The notes under the pieces are model-generated. The model made no database searches. It was not told where the DNA came from and worked only from the letters and a program-made list of their open reading frames with translations. DNA of 64,000 bases, from assembly GCA_014238615.1 (NCBI GenBank), contig JABAAT010000065.1, positions 1 through 64,000 of the forward strand, given 5' to 3'. Position 1 is the stretch's first letter; every line of letters begins with the position of its first letter. The position numbers and the translations under genes are program-made. Shown here one piece after another: positions 1 through 8,342 of the stretch. The DNA comes from Gammaproteobacteria bacterium. GTDB taxonomy: Bacteria > Pseudomonadota > Gammaproteobacteria > Porifericomitales > Porifericomitaceae.

Positions 1-92
1 ACGGAATCCGGGCCGCGTTCAGGCCGGGCGGCCACGGGACAGGCGCCTCCGGGCGGGGTGCAAGGTGGCGGAGCGGCGGTCCCCGCGGCCCA
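1..92. other. window edge, nothing identified
   Basis: GC-rich sequence past the rplI stop. No frame with family resemblance and no clear terminator was seen in this short stretch. Confidence 0.4.
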
Positions 93-545
93 TCACTCCT
101 CCATCGGCTGTACTGAAACCTTGAGCATCACCTTTACTTTCGCATCCAGGCGCGCCTCCACCTGGTGCTCACCGAGCGTGGAGATGCGGCCCTGCGGCAG
201 GCGTAATTCGCTCTTCTCAAGCGGCTCCTCCAAGGCCGCCGCGGCCGCGGCGATCTCCACGGTACCCACCGACCCATGCAGGCGGTTGTCAACGCCGGCC
301 TTACCGTGGATCACCAACTCCAGGGTCTTCAGCCGTTCCGCGCGCGCCTGGGCGCGCTCCAGACCTTCCAACTGGGCGCGTTCCAGCTCGGCGCGGCGCG
401 CCTCTACCTCGGCCAGGTTTTTAGGTGTCGCCACCAGGGCCTTGCCCTGCGGCAGCAGATAGTTACGGCCATAGCCGGAGCGTACCTTGACCAGGTCGCC
501 GATGCGCCCCAGGCCCGGCGTACTTTCCAATAAGATCAATTGCAT
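93..545 (-). CDS. rplI: 50S ribosomal protein L9
   Basis: L9 binds domain V of 23S rRNA at the base of the L1 stalk and helps hold reading frame. The N-terminus has the family pattern MQLILLES..LG..GD.V.V..GY.RN.L.P.G.A, and about 150 residues is the usual length. Two ATGs are adjacent (548 and 545); I took the second because L9 normally begins MQ. A GGAGGG ribosome-binding site lies just upstream. L9 is usually last in an rpsF-rpsR-rplI operon, but here it is the first gene of its transcript and faces a divergent gene, so it has its own promoter or has moved. Confidence 0.96.
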   Translation of the reverse strand: MQLILLESTPGLGRIGDLVKVRSGYGRNYLLPQGKALVATPKNLAEVEARRAELERAQLEGLERAQARAERLKTLELVIHGKAGVDNRLHGSVGTVEIAAAAAALEEPLEKSELRLPQGRISTLGEHQVEARLDAKVKVMLKVSVQPMEE

Positions 546-548
546 CAT

Positions 549-784
549 TTTCGGGTAACCCTCCAGCGGGCATTATAACGCCAGGCCGGGCCGGCCGGGC
601 GGACCGCTCCCGGGCGCCGCCATGACCCGTCCCGCGCGGCGACGCTTCCGGCCGGGTGCTCGGCGCCGGGAGGATATCAGGTACAATCAACAGGCGTTCC
701 GGGTAAAAGTGCTTTTGCCCTCGGCGTCGCCGGTCGCCCTGGAAAAACCGGCTCGGGCAATTCAGCCCAGGGAGAATCCACGCC
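549..784. promoter_or_regulatory. divergent intergenic region between rplI and the ThDP enzyme gene
   Basis: This 236-bp gap must hold promoters for both flanking genes. On the minus strand a perfect TATAAT (572-577 on the plus strand as ATTATA) sits about 25 bp before the rplI start, with no good -35 at 16-18 bp. On the plus strand TACAAT at 682-687 is the best -10 candidate for the downstream gene, again with a poor -35. The assignments are inference from motif matches only. Confidence 0.35.
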
Positions 785-2428
785 ATGAAAAACTCCGAAT
801 TGTTCATCAAGTGCCTGGAAAATGAAGGCATTCAGCGCATCTACGGGATCCCCGGAGAAGAAAACCTTGACGTGATGGACGCGATGATCGACAGCGATCT
901 GGAGTTCATCACCACCCGGCACGAGCAGGGCGCTGCTTTCATGGCCGACGTGTACGGGCGCCTCACCGGTCGTGCCGGGGTCTGCCTGGCGACCCTGGGG
1001 CCGGGCGCCACCAACCTGGTGACCGGAGCGGCCGATGCCAACATGGACCGCGCGCCGCTGGTGGCCATCGCCGGCCAGGGTGCCAGCACCCGCCTGCACA
1101 AGGAAAGCCACCAGATCCTGGACCTGGTGAACCTGTTCGCTCCCATCAGCAAGTATTCCACCCAGATACGCTCGGGACAAGTCATCCCCGAGGTCGTACG
1201 CAAGGCATTCAAAACGGCGGAAACCGAAAAACCCGGCTGTACCTTCATCGACTTCCCGGAAGACATCGCCGGCAGCCAGGCACCCGACGGATTGGAGCCC
1301 CTGACCGTACAGAAACCGCACGCCTCGATACCGCCCGAGGACAAGCTGATCCAGGCCGCCGAACTGATCGACAAGGCCCGCTTCCCGATCATCCTGGCCG
1401 GCAACGGTGTGCTCCGAGACAACTCCGAGAATGCGCTGCGCCAGTTCGCGGAGCGCCTCAACATACCGGTGGCCACCACCTTCATGGCCAAGGGCGCCAT
1501 CCCTTCCTCGCATCCGCTCTCCATGGGCGCCGTGGGACTGCAGGCGCACGACTATGTCTCTTTCGGCTTCGATCGGGCCGATGTGGTGCTCTGCGTGGGC
1601 TACGACCTGGTGGAATACCACCCCTATCTCTGGAACCACGACCGCAGCTGCCGCATCATCCATATCGACTCCATGCCGGCCGAGGTGGACACCCACTATA
1701 TCGTGAGCTCCGGCCTCATCGGCGACATCAGCAGCGCACTGCAGGCCATCACTGAACACACCCAGCCGCGCGAAGAATCCATCACTGACCTCAAAAAACT
1801 GCGCCATGCCATCCTCCAGGAACTGCACGCCAGCGCCGAGGACAAGGGCTTCCCGATGAAACCGCAGCGCATCCTGCATGACCTGCGCCAGGCGCTGCGC
1901 CCGCAGGACATCGTGATCAGCGATGTGGGCGCGCACAAGATGTGGCTGGCCCGGATGTACCCGGCCGAGCGCGGCAACACCTGCATCATCTCGAACGGCT
2001 TCGCCTCCATGGGCATCGCCGTCCCCGGTGCCCTGGCCGCGCGCTTCGCCTGTCCCGATTCAAAGGTGGTGGCCGTCACCGGAGACGCCGGCTTCATGAT
2101 GAACTCCCAGGAGTTGGAAACCGCGTTGCGCTACGGCCTGAATTTCGTCGTGCTGATCTGGACCGACTCCGAGTACGGACTCATCAAGTGGCACCAGCAG
2201 CGCCGCTTCGGCAGGTCGGCCTACATCTCCTTCCGCAACCCGGACTTCGTCAAGTACGCGGAAAGCATGGGGGCGCGCGGCTACCGCGTTGAGGCCGCCG
2301 ACGAACTGTTACCCGCCTTGAAGGAAGCCCTGGAGACGAACACGGTAACGATCATCGACTGCCCCGTGGACTACCGCGAAAACATGAAACTCACCGAGCA
2401 CCTGGGAGACTTGGTCTGCCCCATCTGA
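785..2428 (+). CDS. acetolactate synthase large subunit-like ThDP-dependent enzyme
   Basis: A 547-residue member of the ThDP-dependent acetohydroxyacid synthase family, expected to condense two pyruvates (or related 2-oxoacids) with loss of CO2. The Pyr domain (about 1-165) holds the catalytic Glu in TTRHEQGAAFMAD and the LATLGPGATNL stretch. A central domain follows, then the PP domain with the Mg-ThDP motif starting GDAGFMMN and NPDFVKYAESMGARGYRV, which resembles catabolic AlsS-type enzymes more than biosynthetic IlvB/IlvI. No regulatory small subunit gene is adjacent, which fits an AlsS-like role. The PQQ-type dehydrogenase gene starts 26 bp downstream, so the two are probably cotranscribed. 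Exact substrate cannot be fixed by reading. Confidence 0.85.
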   Translation: MKNSELFIKCLENEGIQRIYGIPGEENLDVMDAMIDSDLEFITTRHEQGAAFMADVYGRLTGRAGVCLATLGPGATNLVTGAADANMDRAPLVAIAGQGASTRLHKESHQILDLVNLFAPISKYSTQIRSGQVIPEVVRKAFKTAETEKPGCTFIDFPEDIAGSQAPDGLEPLTVQKPHASIPPEDKLIQAAELIDKARFPIILAGNGVLRDNSENALRQFAERLNIPVATTFMAKGAIPSSHPLSMGAVGLQAHDYVSFGFDRADVVLCVGYDLVEYHPYLWNHDRSCRIIHIDSMPAEVDTHYIVSSGLIGDISSALQAITEHTQPREESITDLKKLRHAILQELHASAEDKGFPMKPQRILHDLRQALRPQDIVISDVGAHKMWLARMYPAERGNTCIISNGFASMGIAVPGALAARFACPDSKVVAVTGDAGFMMNSQELETALRYGLNFVVLIWTDSEYGLIKWHQQRRFGRSAYISFRNPDFVKYAESMGARGYRVEAADELLPALKEALETNTVTIIDCPVDYRENMKLTEHLGDLVCPI

Positions 2429-2454
2429 GGCGCGCGGCGCGGCGCGCGGCGGTC

Positions 2455-4218
2455 ATGGCGGCGCTCTGCGCCGTCACCGCGGCCGCGGAACCCGATATGG
2501 ACTGGCCGCTGTACGGCAACGACCACGGCAACCAGCGCTACAGCCCCCTCCGGCAGATCGACCACACCAACGTAGGGCAACTGCGGCCGGCCTGGAGCTA
2601 CGCCACCGGCAAGCGCGCCACCTTCCAGAGCTCTCCCATCGTCAGCGACGGAGTGCTCTACCTCACCACCCCCTTCAACGACGTCATCGCCCTGGAGGCC
2701 GACACCGGCGCGGAGCGATGGCGCTACCACCACGAGCTGCGGCAGGACCGCTTCTGCTGCGGCCCGGCGAACCGCGGACCCGCCGTGGCGCACGGCAAGG
2801 TCTATACCACCACCATAGACGCCCGGCTGCTGGCCCTGGACCAGCAAAGCGGCGAGAAGCTGTGGGAACGCACCCTGGCCGAAACCGCGCATCCGGGGGA
2901 AAGCCTGGAGCCGGTAGCGGAGATCAGCGAGTTGCGCGGCGCCCGCCGCACCGGCTACACCGGTCCCGGAGCCAACATGGCTCCACAGGTAGTCGGCGAC
3001 CTGGTGCTGGCCGGCATCACCGGGGCCGGCTACGGATTGCACCTGGAATTGGACGAGGACGGCAAAAAAGTGCTTTCGGTCAGCGGCGCTGCCGGTGAAA
3101 AGCACGGACTCAGGGGCTTCATCGCCGCCTTCGATGCCCACGACGGAGAGGAACAATGGCGCTGGTTCAGCGTCCCTGAACAAAACTGGGAGGGAAACTT
3201 CAGCGCCGACACCCGCTACGGCATGCCCCTGCCCAGGAACATCCAGGCCGAACGCGCCGCGAGCGGGAAACACCGGGACAGCTGGAAACGCGGCGGCGGC
3301 TCCATCTGGACCACCCCCGCCTACGACGCGGAAAGAGGACTGCTGTTCCTGGGCACCGGCAACCCCGCCCCCCAGATGGACGACTCCACGCGCCCTGGCG
3401 ACAACCTCTACACGGTCAGCCTGGTCGCCCTGGAGATCGCCAGCGGGCGCCTGCGCTGGTACTACCAGCAGGTGCCACACGACCGCTGGGGCTACGACGT
3501 GGCGAGCCCCCCCGTACTCCTTGACATCGAGGTAGAGGGAGCACCGGTGGCGGCGGTGGCCCAGGCCAGCAAGTTAGGCTGGGTCTTCTTCCACGCCCGC
3601 GACGACGGCCGCCTGCTCAGGAGGTCCAAGCCCTTCGTGCCCCAGCGGATGCTGTTCGCCGCACCCACCGAGACGGGCACCCGCATCAGCCCCGGCACCC
3701 TGGGCGCCGTCTCCTGGTCTCCCGCGGCTCACCACCCGGGGCGACAACACATCTACGTGGCCGGCATCCACCAGACGGCCCTGTTCTACCAGCGCAAACT
3801 CCAACCGACCCCGGAGCAACCCTGGCCCAGCGTCAGCTTCTTCCGCGCCGACCCGGATGCCGAGCAATGGGGCAACGTCACCGCGATCCACACCCGGAAC
3901 GGCGACATCGCCTGGCGGAAGCGCACCGCGCAGCCCATGGTGGGCGGCCTCCTAGCCACGGCCGGCGACCTCGTCTTCACCGGAGAAGGCGACGGCAACT
4001 TCCTGGCCTTGGACGCAGGCAGCGGAGCCACCCTGTGGAGCCACCAGGCACCCTACGGAGTCAACGCCCCTCCCATCAGTTACCGCGTCCGGGGCTGCCA
4101 GTACATCGTCGTCGCCGCCGGCGGCAACCGGCTCTTCGGATACCCCACCGGAGACCTGCTGCTGGCCTTCGCCCTCCCCAACTGCCGCGGCCAGGACGCG
4201 CCGGACCCGTCAAAATAA
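2455..4218 (+). CDS. PQQ-dependent dehydrogenase family protein (catalytic Asp replaced by Gly)
   Basis: A secreted eight-bladed beta-propeller of the quinoprotein alcohol/glucose dehydrogenase family. It starts with the family pattern DWPLYGNDHGNQRYSPL, has a vicinal Cys-Cys (RFCCGPANRG) as in PQQ enzymes, and repeated W-motif blades (ALDQQSGEKLWE, VALEIASGRLRW, LALDAGSGATLW). Active relatives carry W-D-x-D, where the first Asp is the catalytic base; here it reads HDRWGYD, so that position is Gly346 while the second Asp (348) remains. There is no cytochrome c domain. The signal peptide looks short from this ATG; the frame stays open upstream with an Arg-rich stretch, so translation may start at a non-ATG codon near 2416-2425. 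It may be an inactive or altered paralogue. Confidence 0.85.
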   Translation: MAALCAVTAAAEPDMDWPLYGNDHGNQRYSPLRQIDHTNVGQLRPAWSYATGKRATFQSSPIVSDGVLYLTTPFNDVIALEADTGAERWRYHHELRQDRFCCGPANRGPAVAHGKVYTTTIDARLLALDQQSGEKLWERTLAETAHPGESLEPVAEISELRGARRTGYTGPGANMAPQVVGDLVLAGITGAGYGLHLELDEDGKKVLSVSGAAGEKHGLRGFIAAFDAHDGEEQWRWFSVPEQNWEGNFSADTRYGMPLPRNIQAERAASGKHRDSWKRGGGSIWTTPAYDAERGLLFLGTGNPAPQMDDSTRPGDNLYTVSLVALEIASGRLRWYYQQVPHDRWGYDVASPPVLLDIEVEGAPVAAVAQASKLGWVFFHARDDGRLLRRSKPFVPQRMLFAAPTETGTRISPGTLGAVSWSPAAHHPGRQHIYVAGIHQTALFYQRKLQPTPEQPWPSVSFFRADPDAEQWGNVTAIHTRNGDIAWRKRTAQPMVGGLLATAGDLVFTGEGDGNFLALDAGSGATLWSHQAPYGVNAPPISYRVRGCQYIVVAAGGNRLFGYPTGDLLLAFALPNCRGQDAPDPSK

Positions 4219-4224
4219 GCCGAA

Positions 4225-4419
4225 TAAAGAAAGAAATAGCCACTAAAGTTTCTTTAGGACCGGCATGGCGTCGCTAAGGTAAAGTCTCCTTACCTTAAGC
4301 AAGGCTAAAGAAAGAAAAGACCTCTAAAGTTTCTTTAGGACTAGCATGGCGTCGCTAAGGTAAAGTCTCCTTACCTTGCTCAAAGATAAAGAAAGAAATC
4401 GCCCCTAAAGTTTCTTTAG
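4225..4419. repeat. 81-bp-period tandem array with three identical palindromes upstream of fic
   Basis: Two full units and a partial third. CTAAAGTTTCTTTAG occurs identically at 4243-4257, 4324-4338 and 4405-4419, exactly 81 bp apart. Each is preceded at a fixed distance by TAAAGAAA (4225, 4306, 4387), which can also pair with the TTTCTTTA inside the palindrome, giving two mutually exclusive hairpins. Units 1 and 2 also hold a second inverted repeat, TAAGGTAA/TTACCTT(A), at 4275-4297 and 4356-4377. The last palindrome ends 28 bp before the fic ATG. The sequence suggests repeated operators or switching RNA hairpins controlling fic; that role is inference. Confidence 0.8.
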
Positions 4420-4447
4420 GGCTGGTTTCCTGGTAAAATCTTTGGTC

Positions 4448-5635
4448 ATGAGCCGGAAAGCCCCTTTCCACCCAGGCGAGTACGTGGAAACCACCATCAA
4501 TGGAAAACCGGCGCTTGCCTTCATTCCTCCCGTTTTAACGCCCGCTCCTCCCGTCATCAATCTGCAGGCCATTCAACGCATCCAGGAAGAAGCTACCCTG
4601 GCCCTTGGGGGCCTGGATTATTTAGCCGTGGGGCTCCCGAACCCTGTCCTGTTCACTTATATGTACGTGCGTAAGGAGGCGTTGCTGTCCTCGCAGATCG
4701 AAGGCACGCAATCATCCCTGTCCGAACTACTGTTGTTTGAGCATGGGGACGCTCCCGGAGGGGGGAGTGACGTACGGGAGGTTTCCAATTACGTAAAGGC
4801 CATGGAGCACGGCTGGGAGTGCCTGCAGGAGCAGGGGAGACTCCCCCTGTCACTGCGACTCATCAAGGAAATCCACGAAAAACTATTGGCCGACGGTCGA
4901 GGCGGCAAGATGCTGCCGGGGGAATTCCGCCGCAACCAGAACTGGATCGGTGACAGTCGCTCCGGAAACCCTGAATATGTGCCACCCCCACCTGGAAGAG
5001 TCATGGAACTCATGGCGGACCTGGAAAAATTTCTGCATGAAAAGGATTCGGGAATCCCGCGCCTGCTGAAGGCCGGGATAGTGCACCTGCAGTTCGAAAG
5101 CATCCATCCCTTCCTGGACGGCAACGGTCGGCTGGGGCGGCTGCTGATTCCCTTCCTGCTCTACTCATGGGGAATTCTTAAACAGCCCCTGCTGCTTTAC
5201 ATCAGCCTGTACTTCAAGGGACACCGGCAACGCTACTACGAGTTGTTGCAACAGGTGCGGAAGCAGGGTGACTGGGGACCTTGGCTGGAATTCTTTCTGC
5301 AAGGCATTGCCGAGGTCTCCAGGCAGGCCACGGAAACCGCGCGCAAGCTCCAGGAATTGTTTGAGACGGATCGGCAACGCATTGATAAGGAGCTGGGACA
5401 GGCTGCCGCTTCCGCCCTGGCACTGCATGAGATCGCAAAGCAACAGCTGATCTTCTCCGTCCCGGAAGCGGCAGCCAAGACCGGCCGATCCCTTCCCACG
5501 ATCCGAAACGCCGTGGAACGCCTGCAGAATATGGATATACTGCGCGAAACGACCGGCAAGCGCCGTTACCGGCGCTTCCTTTATTCTAAGTACATGAAAA
5601 TCATGGAAGAAGGCACGGAAGCACTGGACCACTGA
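4448..5635 (+). CDS. Fic family protein (probable AMP transferase, class II)
   Basis: A 395-residue Fic protein. These enzymes transfer a nucleotide moiety, usually AMP from ATP, to target protein hydroxyls. The core motif HPFLDGNGRLGR is intact with catalytic His220. An N-terminal autoinhibitory motif SSQIEG (Ser81, Glu85, Gly86) matches [S/T]xxxE[G/N], which puts it in the self-inhibited class II. The C-terminal ~90 residues resemble a winged-helix DNA-binding domain (AKTGRSLPTIRNAVERLQNMDILRE), so it may also bind DNA, possibly its own upstream palindromes. The start is the ATG at 4448; a TTG two codons upstream is less likely. Target proteins are unknown. Confidence 0.9.
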   Translation: MSRKAPFHPGEYVETTINGKPALAFIPPVLTPAPPVINLQAIQRIQEEATLALGGLDYLAVGLPNPVLFTYMYVRKEALLSSQIEGTQSSLSELLLFEHGDAPGGGSDVREVSNYVKAMEHGWECLQEQGRLPLSLRLIKEIHEKLLADGRGGKMLPGEFRRNQNWIGDSRSGNPEYVPPPPGRVMELMADLEKFLHEKDSGIPRLLKAGIVHLQFESIHPFLDGNGRLGRLLIPFLLYSWGILKQPLLLYISLYFKGHRQRYYELLQQVRKQGDWGPWLEFFLQGIAEVSRQATETARKLQELFETDRQRIDKELGQAAASALALHEIAKQQLIFSVPEAAAKTGRSLPTIRNAVERLQNMDILRETTGKRRYRRFLYSKYMKIMEEGTEALDH

Positions 5636-5655
5636 GCCCCTGGAAACGAAATGAA

Positions 5656-6666
5656 ATGACGCATGCCGACCACAATGCCGTACCACAGCCGCGGGAGGCG
5701 CAGCAGGGGCCCCTGGAGGAAGTCCGCGCCGCGGCCCGCGATGAGCCCAAGCTGGTTCCAGCCCACCTGGCGTTTCTCATCGTGGGCGTTGGAATCGCCT
5801 CCATGGTGGGCGTGGCCGTCTTCCGCGAAAGCATAAGATTCAGGAACTGCGATACGCTTTGCCAGGAAGGTTTCATGCGTTTTGCAACCCCGGAGCTGGT
5901 GGCCGAGAAAATCCAGCAGGGGGCAAGACCACGGGCGCTGCTGAAGGAGGATCAGACCACCGCGCTGCACTGGGCGGCAAAATTCAGTCCTGACCCGGCG
6001 GTGCCCGCGCTGCTCATCAACCTGGGTGCCGCCCTGGACGCGCGTGACCGGATCGGGGCCACACCTCTGCATTACGCGGCCAACGCCAACCCCGATCCAG
6101 AAGTGTCCGGATTGTTGCTGCAGCTCGGCGCCGCGGTGCACGCGCTGGATGTGACCAACGGAACGCCGCTGCACTACGCGGCGCAGAGCAATTCCAATCC
6201 GGACGTCGCGGAGCTGTTGATCCAACGGGGTGCGGATGTGGCGGCGCCTGGTGAGGTCGGCAGAACACCGCTGCACTACGCGGCGTGGACGAATGACAAC
6301 CCGGCACTGCTCGCCGCCTTGTTACGCCACGGCGCGGATCCCATGGCGCGGGACGAATTCGGGGTCACCCCGCTGCATTACGCGGCGCTCTCCAACCACG
6401 TTCCGGAGGTGACCGGCGTGCTCCTGGAGCATGGCGCTGACCCAAATGCGCAAACGCGGGTGGACGGGATGACCCCATTGCACGCGGCGGCGAGAGAAGG
6501 GCGCGCCCCGGAAGTGCTTGCCCTGTTGCTGGAAAACGGCGCCGACCCGGGACTCCTGGACAAGGACGATAAACTCGCCCTGGATTACGCGGAACAAAAC
6601 CCGACGCTACGCAAAACGGAAGTCTATGAGCGCCTGCGGCGAGCCAGTCCGCTGCACGCCGGCTGA
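5656..6666 (+). CDS. membrane-anchored ankyrin-repeat protein
   Basis: A 336-residue protein with a hydrophilic N-terminus, one transmembrane segment at about residues 36-56 (AHLAFLIVGVGIASMVGVAV), then six ankyrin repeats of 33-34 residues and a degenerate cap. Each repeat shows T-[AP]-L-H-x-A-A and ends GA(D). The repeat surface should lie in the periplasm if the N-terminus is cytoplasmic. It starts 20 bp after the fic stop, so the two are likely cotranscribed, and a functional link is possible. Ankyrin domains bind proteins; the partner cannot be deduced. Confidence 0.85.
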   Translation: MTHADHNAVPQPREAQQGPLEEVRAAARDEPKLVPAHLAFLIVGVGIASMVGVAVFRESIRFRNCDTLCQEGFMRFATPELVAEKIQQGARPRALLKEDQTTALHWAAKFSPDPAVPALLINLGAALDARDRIGATPLHYAANANPDPEVSGLLLQLGAAVHALDVTNGTPLHYAAQSNSNPDVAELLIQRGADVAAPGEVGRTPLHYAAWTNDNPALLAALLRHGADPMARDEFGVTPLHYAALSNHVPEVTGVLLEHGADPNAQTRVDGMTPLHAAAREGRAPEVLALLLENGADPGLLDKDDKLALDYAEQNPTLRKTEVYERLRRASPLHAG

Positions 6667-6680
6667 AGGCACTCAACAAC

Positions 6681-6869
6681 ATGCACCTGCCTGGTCCCTC
6701 GCGCGCGGCGCACCTCCTGCTCTCCCTGCTGTTCCTGCTGTCGGCGGCGGCCTGCGGCCAGAGGGGGCCACTGTACCTGCCGCAGGAGCAAGCACCGCCG
6801 GAGCACCAGGAAGCCCCGGCCACGGAGCCGACAAACACGGACGACAGCGCGGAGCACGATCCCGCGTGA
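6681..6869 (+). CDS. lptM: LptM-like small outer-membrane lipoprotein
   Basis: A 62-residue lipoprotein. A signal peptide ends in the lipobox SAAAC, followed by the hallmark GQRGPLYLP of LptM (formerly YifL), which helps the LptDE translocon mature. The rest is a short Pro/Glu-rich tail. Position directly before lysA, overlapping its start by four bases (GTGA), is the arrangement common in proteobacteria and supports the call. Confidence 0.88.
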   Translation: MHLPGPSRAAHLLLSLLFLLSAAACGQRGPLYLPQEQAPPEHQEAPATEPTNTDDSAEHDPA

Positions 6870-8164
6870 GACCCGGTCTGCAAAGGGGAGAGGACGGCTC
6901 GCTGTACTGGGAGGAGGTTGCCTTAGAGGCAATCGCGGCGCGCTTCGGCACGCCTTGTTACGTTTATTCGCGGGCCGTTCTGGAAGCGAACTGGCGCGCT
7001 TTTGGGCAGGCACTGGAAGGCCGGCCACACCTGGTCTGCTTTGCCGTGAAGGCGAATTCCAACCTCGCCGTGCTGGAGCTGCTGGCGCGCCTGGGAGCCG
7101 GCTTTGACGTGGTCTCCGGCGGTGAGTTGGAACGGGTGTTACGCGTCGGCGGTGATCCCGCGCGGGTCGTATTCGCCGGCGTCGGCAAAAGCCGCGCCGA
7201 ATTGGAGCGCGCCCTGGAGGTTGGAATCCGCTGTTTCAACGTGGAATCAGGCGCTGAACTGGAACGCCTGGAGGAAATCGCCGCGGCCCATGGAGTCCAG
7301 GCGCCGATAGCACCGCGTCTCAATCCGGATATTGACGCCGCCACGCATCCCTATATCGCCACCGGCCTGCGCGACAGCAAATTCGGCCTGGAGCGGCGGC
7401 AGGCCTTGCATTGCTATCGGCACGCCGCCGCCGCGCCGCACCTGCGCCCGATCGGGCTGGCCTGCCACATCGGCTCCCAGGTGCTCGACCTGAAACCCTT
7501 CCGCGAGACCCTGAAATATTTGCTGCAGCTGGCTGATAAACTCCGCGCCGAGGGACTTGAGGTGGAGCACCTGGATTGCGGCGGCGGACTCGGCATCCGC
7601 TACCGCGATGAGCAGATTCCGGCGACGGCTGAACTGGGACGCGCCCTGGGCGCCGTTCTGGACGAGAGCAAGACGCCGCACCCGGAGTTGCTGCTGGAAC
7701 CCGGGCGTGCTGTTGCCGGGCCCGCTGGCCTGCTGCTGACCCGGGTGGAATACCTGAAGGAAACAACGGCGCAGCGCTTCGCGATCGTGGACGCGGCGAT
7801 GAACGACTTGCTGCGCCCAGCGCTCTACAACGCCTGGCACGAGATCGTCGAGGTGCGCGCCCCGGACCCGAACGTGCTCGCAAAGCCGGAGCAGACCTGG
7901 GAGGTGGTCGGCCCAATCTGTGAAACGGGCGACCTGCTGGGCAGCGGCCGCCGCCTGCGCCCGGCACCCGGCGCCCTGCTGGCGGTGCTCGACACCGGTG
8001 CCTACGGCGCTGTCATGGCCTCCAATTACAACAGCCGTCCGCGACCCTGTGAAGTGCTGGTGGACGGCACCGAGGCGCGGCTCGTGCGACGCCGGGAAAC
8101 AACGGAGGACCTCTGGCGCACGGAACCACACCCACCCAAAGCACCAGGGCGGAAGCACAACTGA
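6866..8164 (+). CDS. lysA: diaminopimelate decarboxylase
   Basis: LysA decarboxylates meso-diaminopimelate to L-lysine with PLP in the cytoplasm. The 432-residue protein has the PLP lysine in VCFAVKANSN, the glycine-rich phosphate site (LDCGGGLGIRY), the EPGR motif (LLEPGRAVAGPAG) and the C-terminal ICETGD and AYG stretches. No ATG lies near the conserved N-terminus (GSLYWEEVALEAIAARFGTPCYVYS); GTG at 6866, overlapping the lptM stop, is the natural start and implies translational coupling. Confidence 0.95.
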   Translation: MRPGLQRGEDGSLYWEEVALEAIAARFGTPCYVYSRAVLEANWRAFGQALEGRPHLVCFAVKANSNLAVLELLARLGAGFDVVSGGELERVLRVGGDPARVVFAGVGKSRAELERALEVGIRCFNVESGAELERLEEIAAAHGVQAPIAPRLNPDIDAATHPYIATGLRDSKFGLERRQALHCYRHAAAAPHLRPIGLACHIGSQVLDLKPFRETLKYLLQLADKLRAEGLEVEHLDCGGGLGIRYRDEQIPATAELGRALGAVLDESKTPHPELLLEPGRAVAGPAGLLLTRVEYLKETTAQRFAIVDAAMNDLLRPALYNAWHEIVEVRAPDPNVLAKPEQTWEVVGPICETGDLLGSGRRLRPAPGALLAVLDTGAYGAVMASNYNSRPRPCEVLVDGTEARLVRRRETTEDLWRTEPHPPKAPGRKHN

Positions 8165-8342
8165 TTCCCCCGCTCCACTCCACCGCTTATTTGCTTTAGA
8201 ATGCCCCCCGGGGGGAGGTGCCCGCCCAGCGGCGCCTGTTCGGCGAGGCCATGCAGTTTGTCCAGCCGCGCCCTGTTGAAGTTTTTCTTGCCGCGTTGCC
8301 GCGCGGGCCAAGTGCAATACTTAATTTCGGAGGAGGCCTTTC
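8165..8342 (+). promoter_or_regulatory. glnA upstream region
   Basis: 178 bp between lysA and glnA. It holds TAGAAT at 8197-8202 as a possible -10 without a convincing -35, and a perfect 12-bp palindrome CCCCCCGGGGGG at 8204-8215. I found no clear sigma-54 -24/-12 site, although glnA is often NtrC-regulated. The glnA ribosome-binding site (GGAGGAGG) is strong. Confidence 0.35.

Noticed and set aside
8204-8215. CCCCCCGGGGGG palindrome as a glnA operator
   Set aside because: A single simple palindrome in GC-rich DNA with no promoter near it; not enough to claim a binding site.
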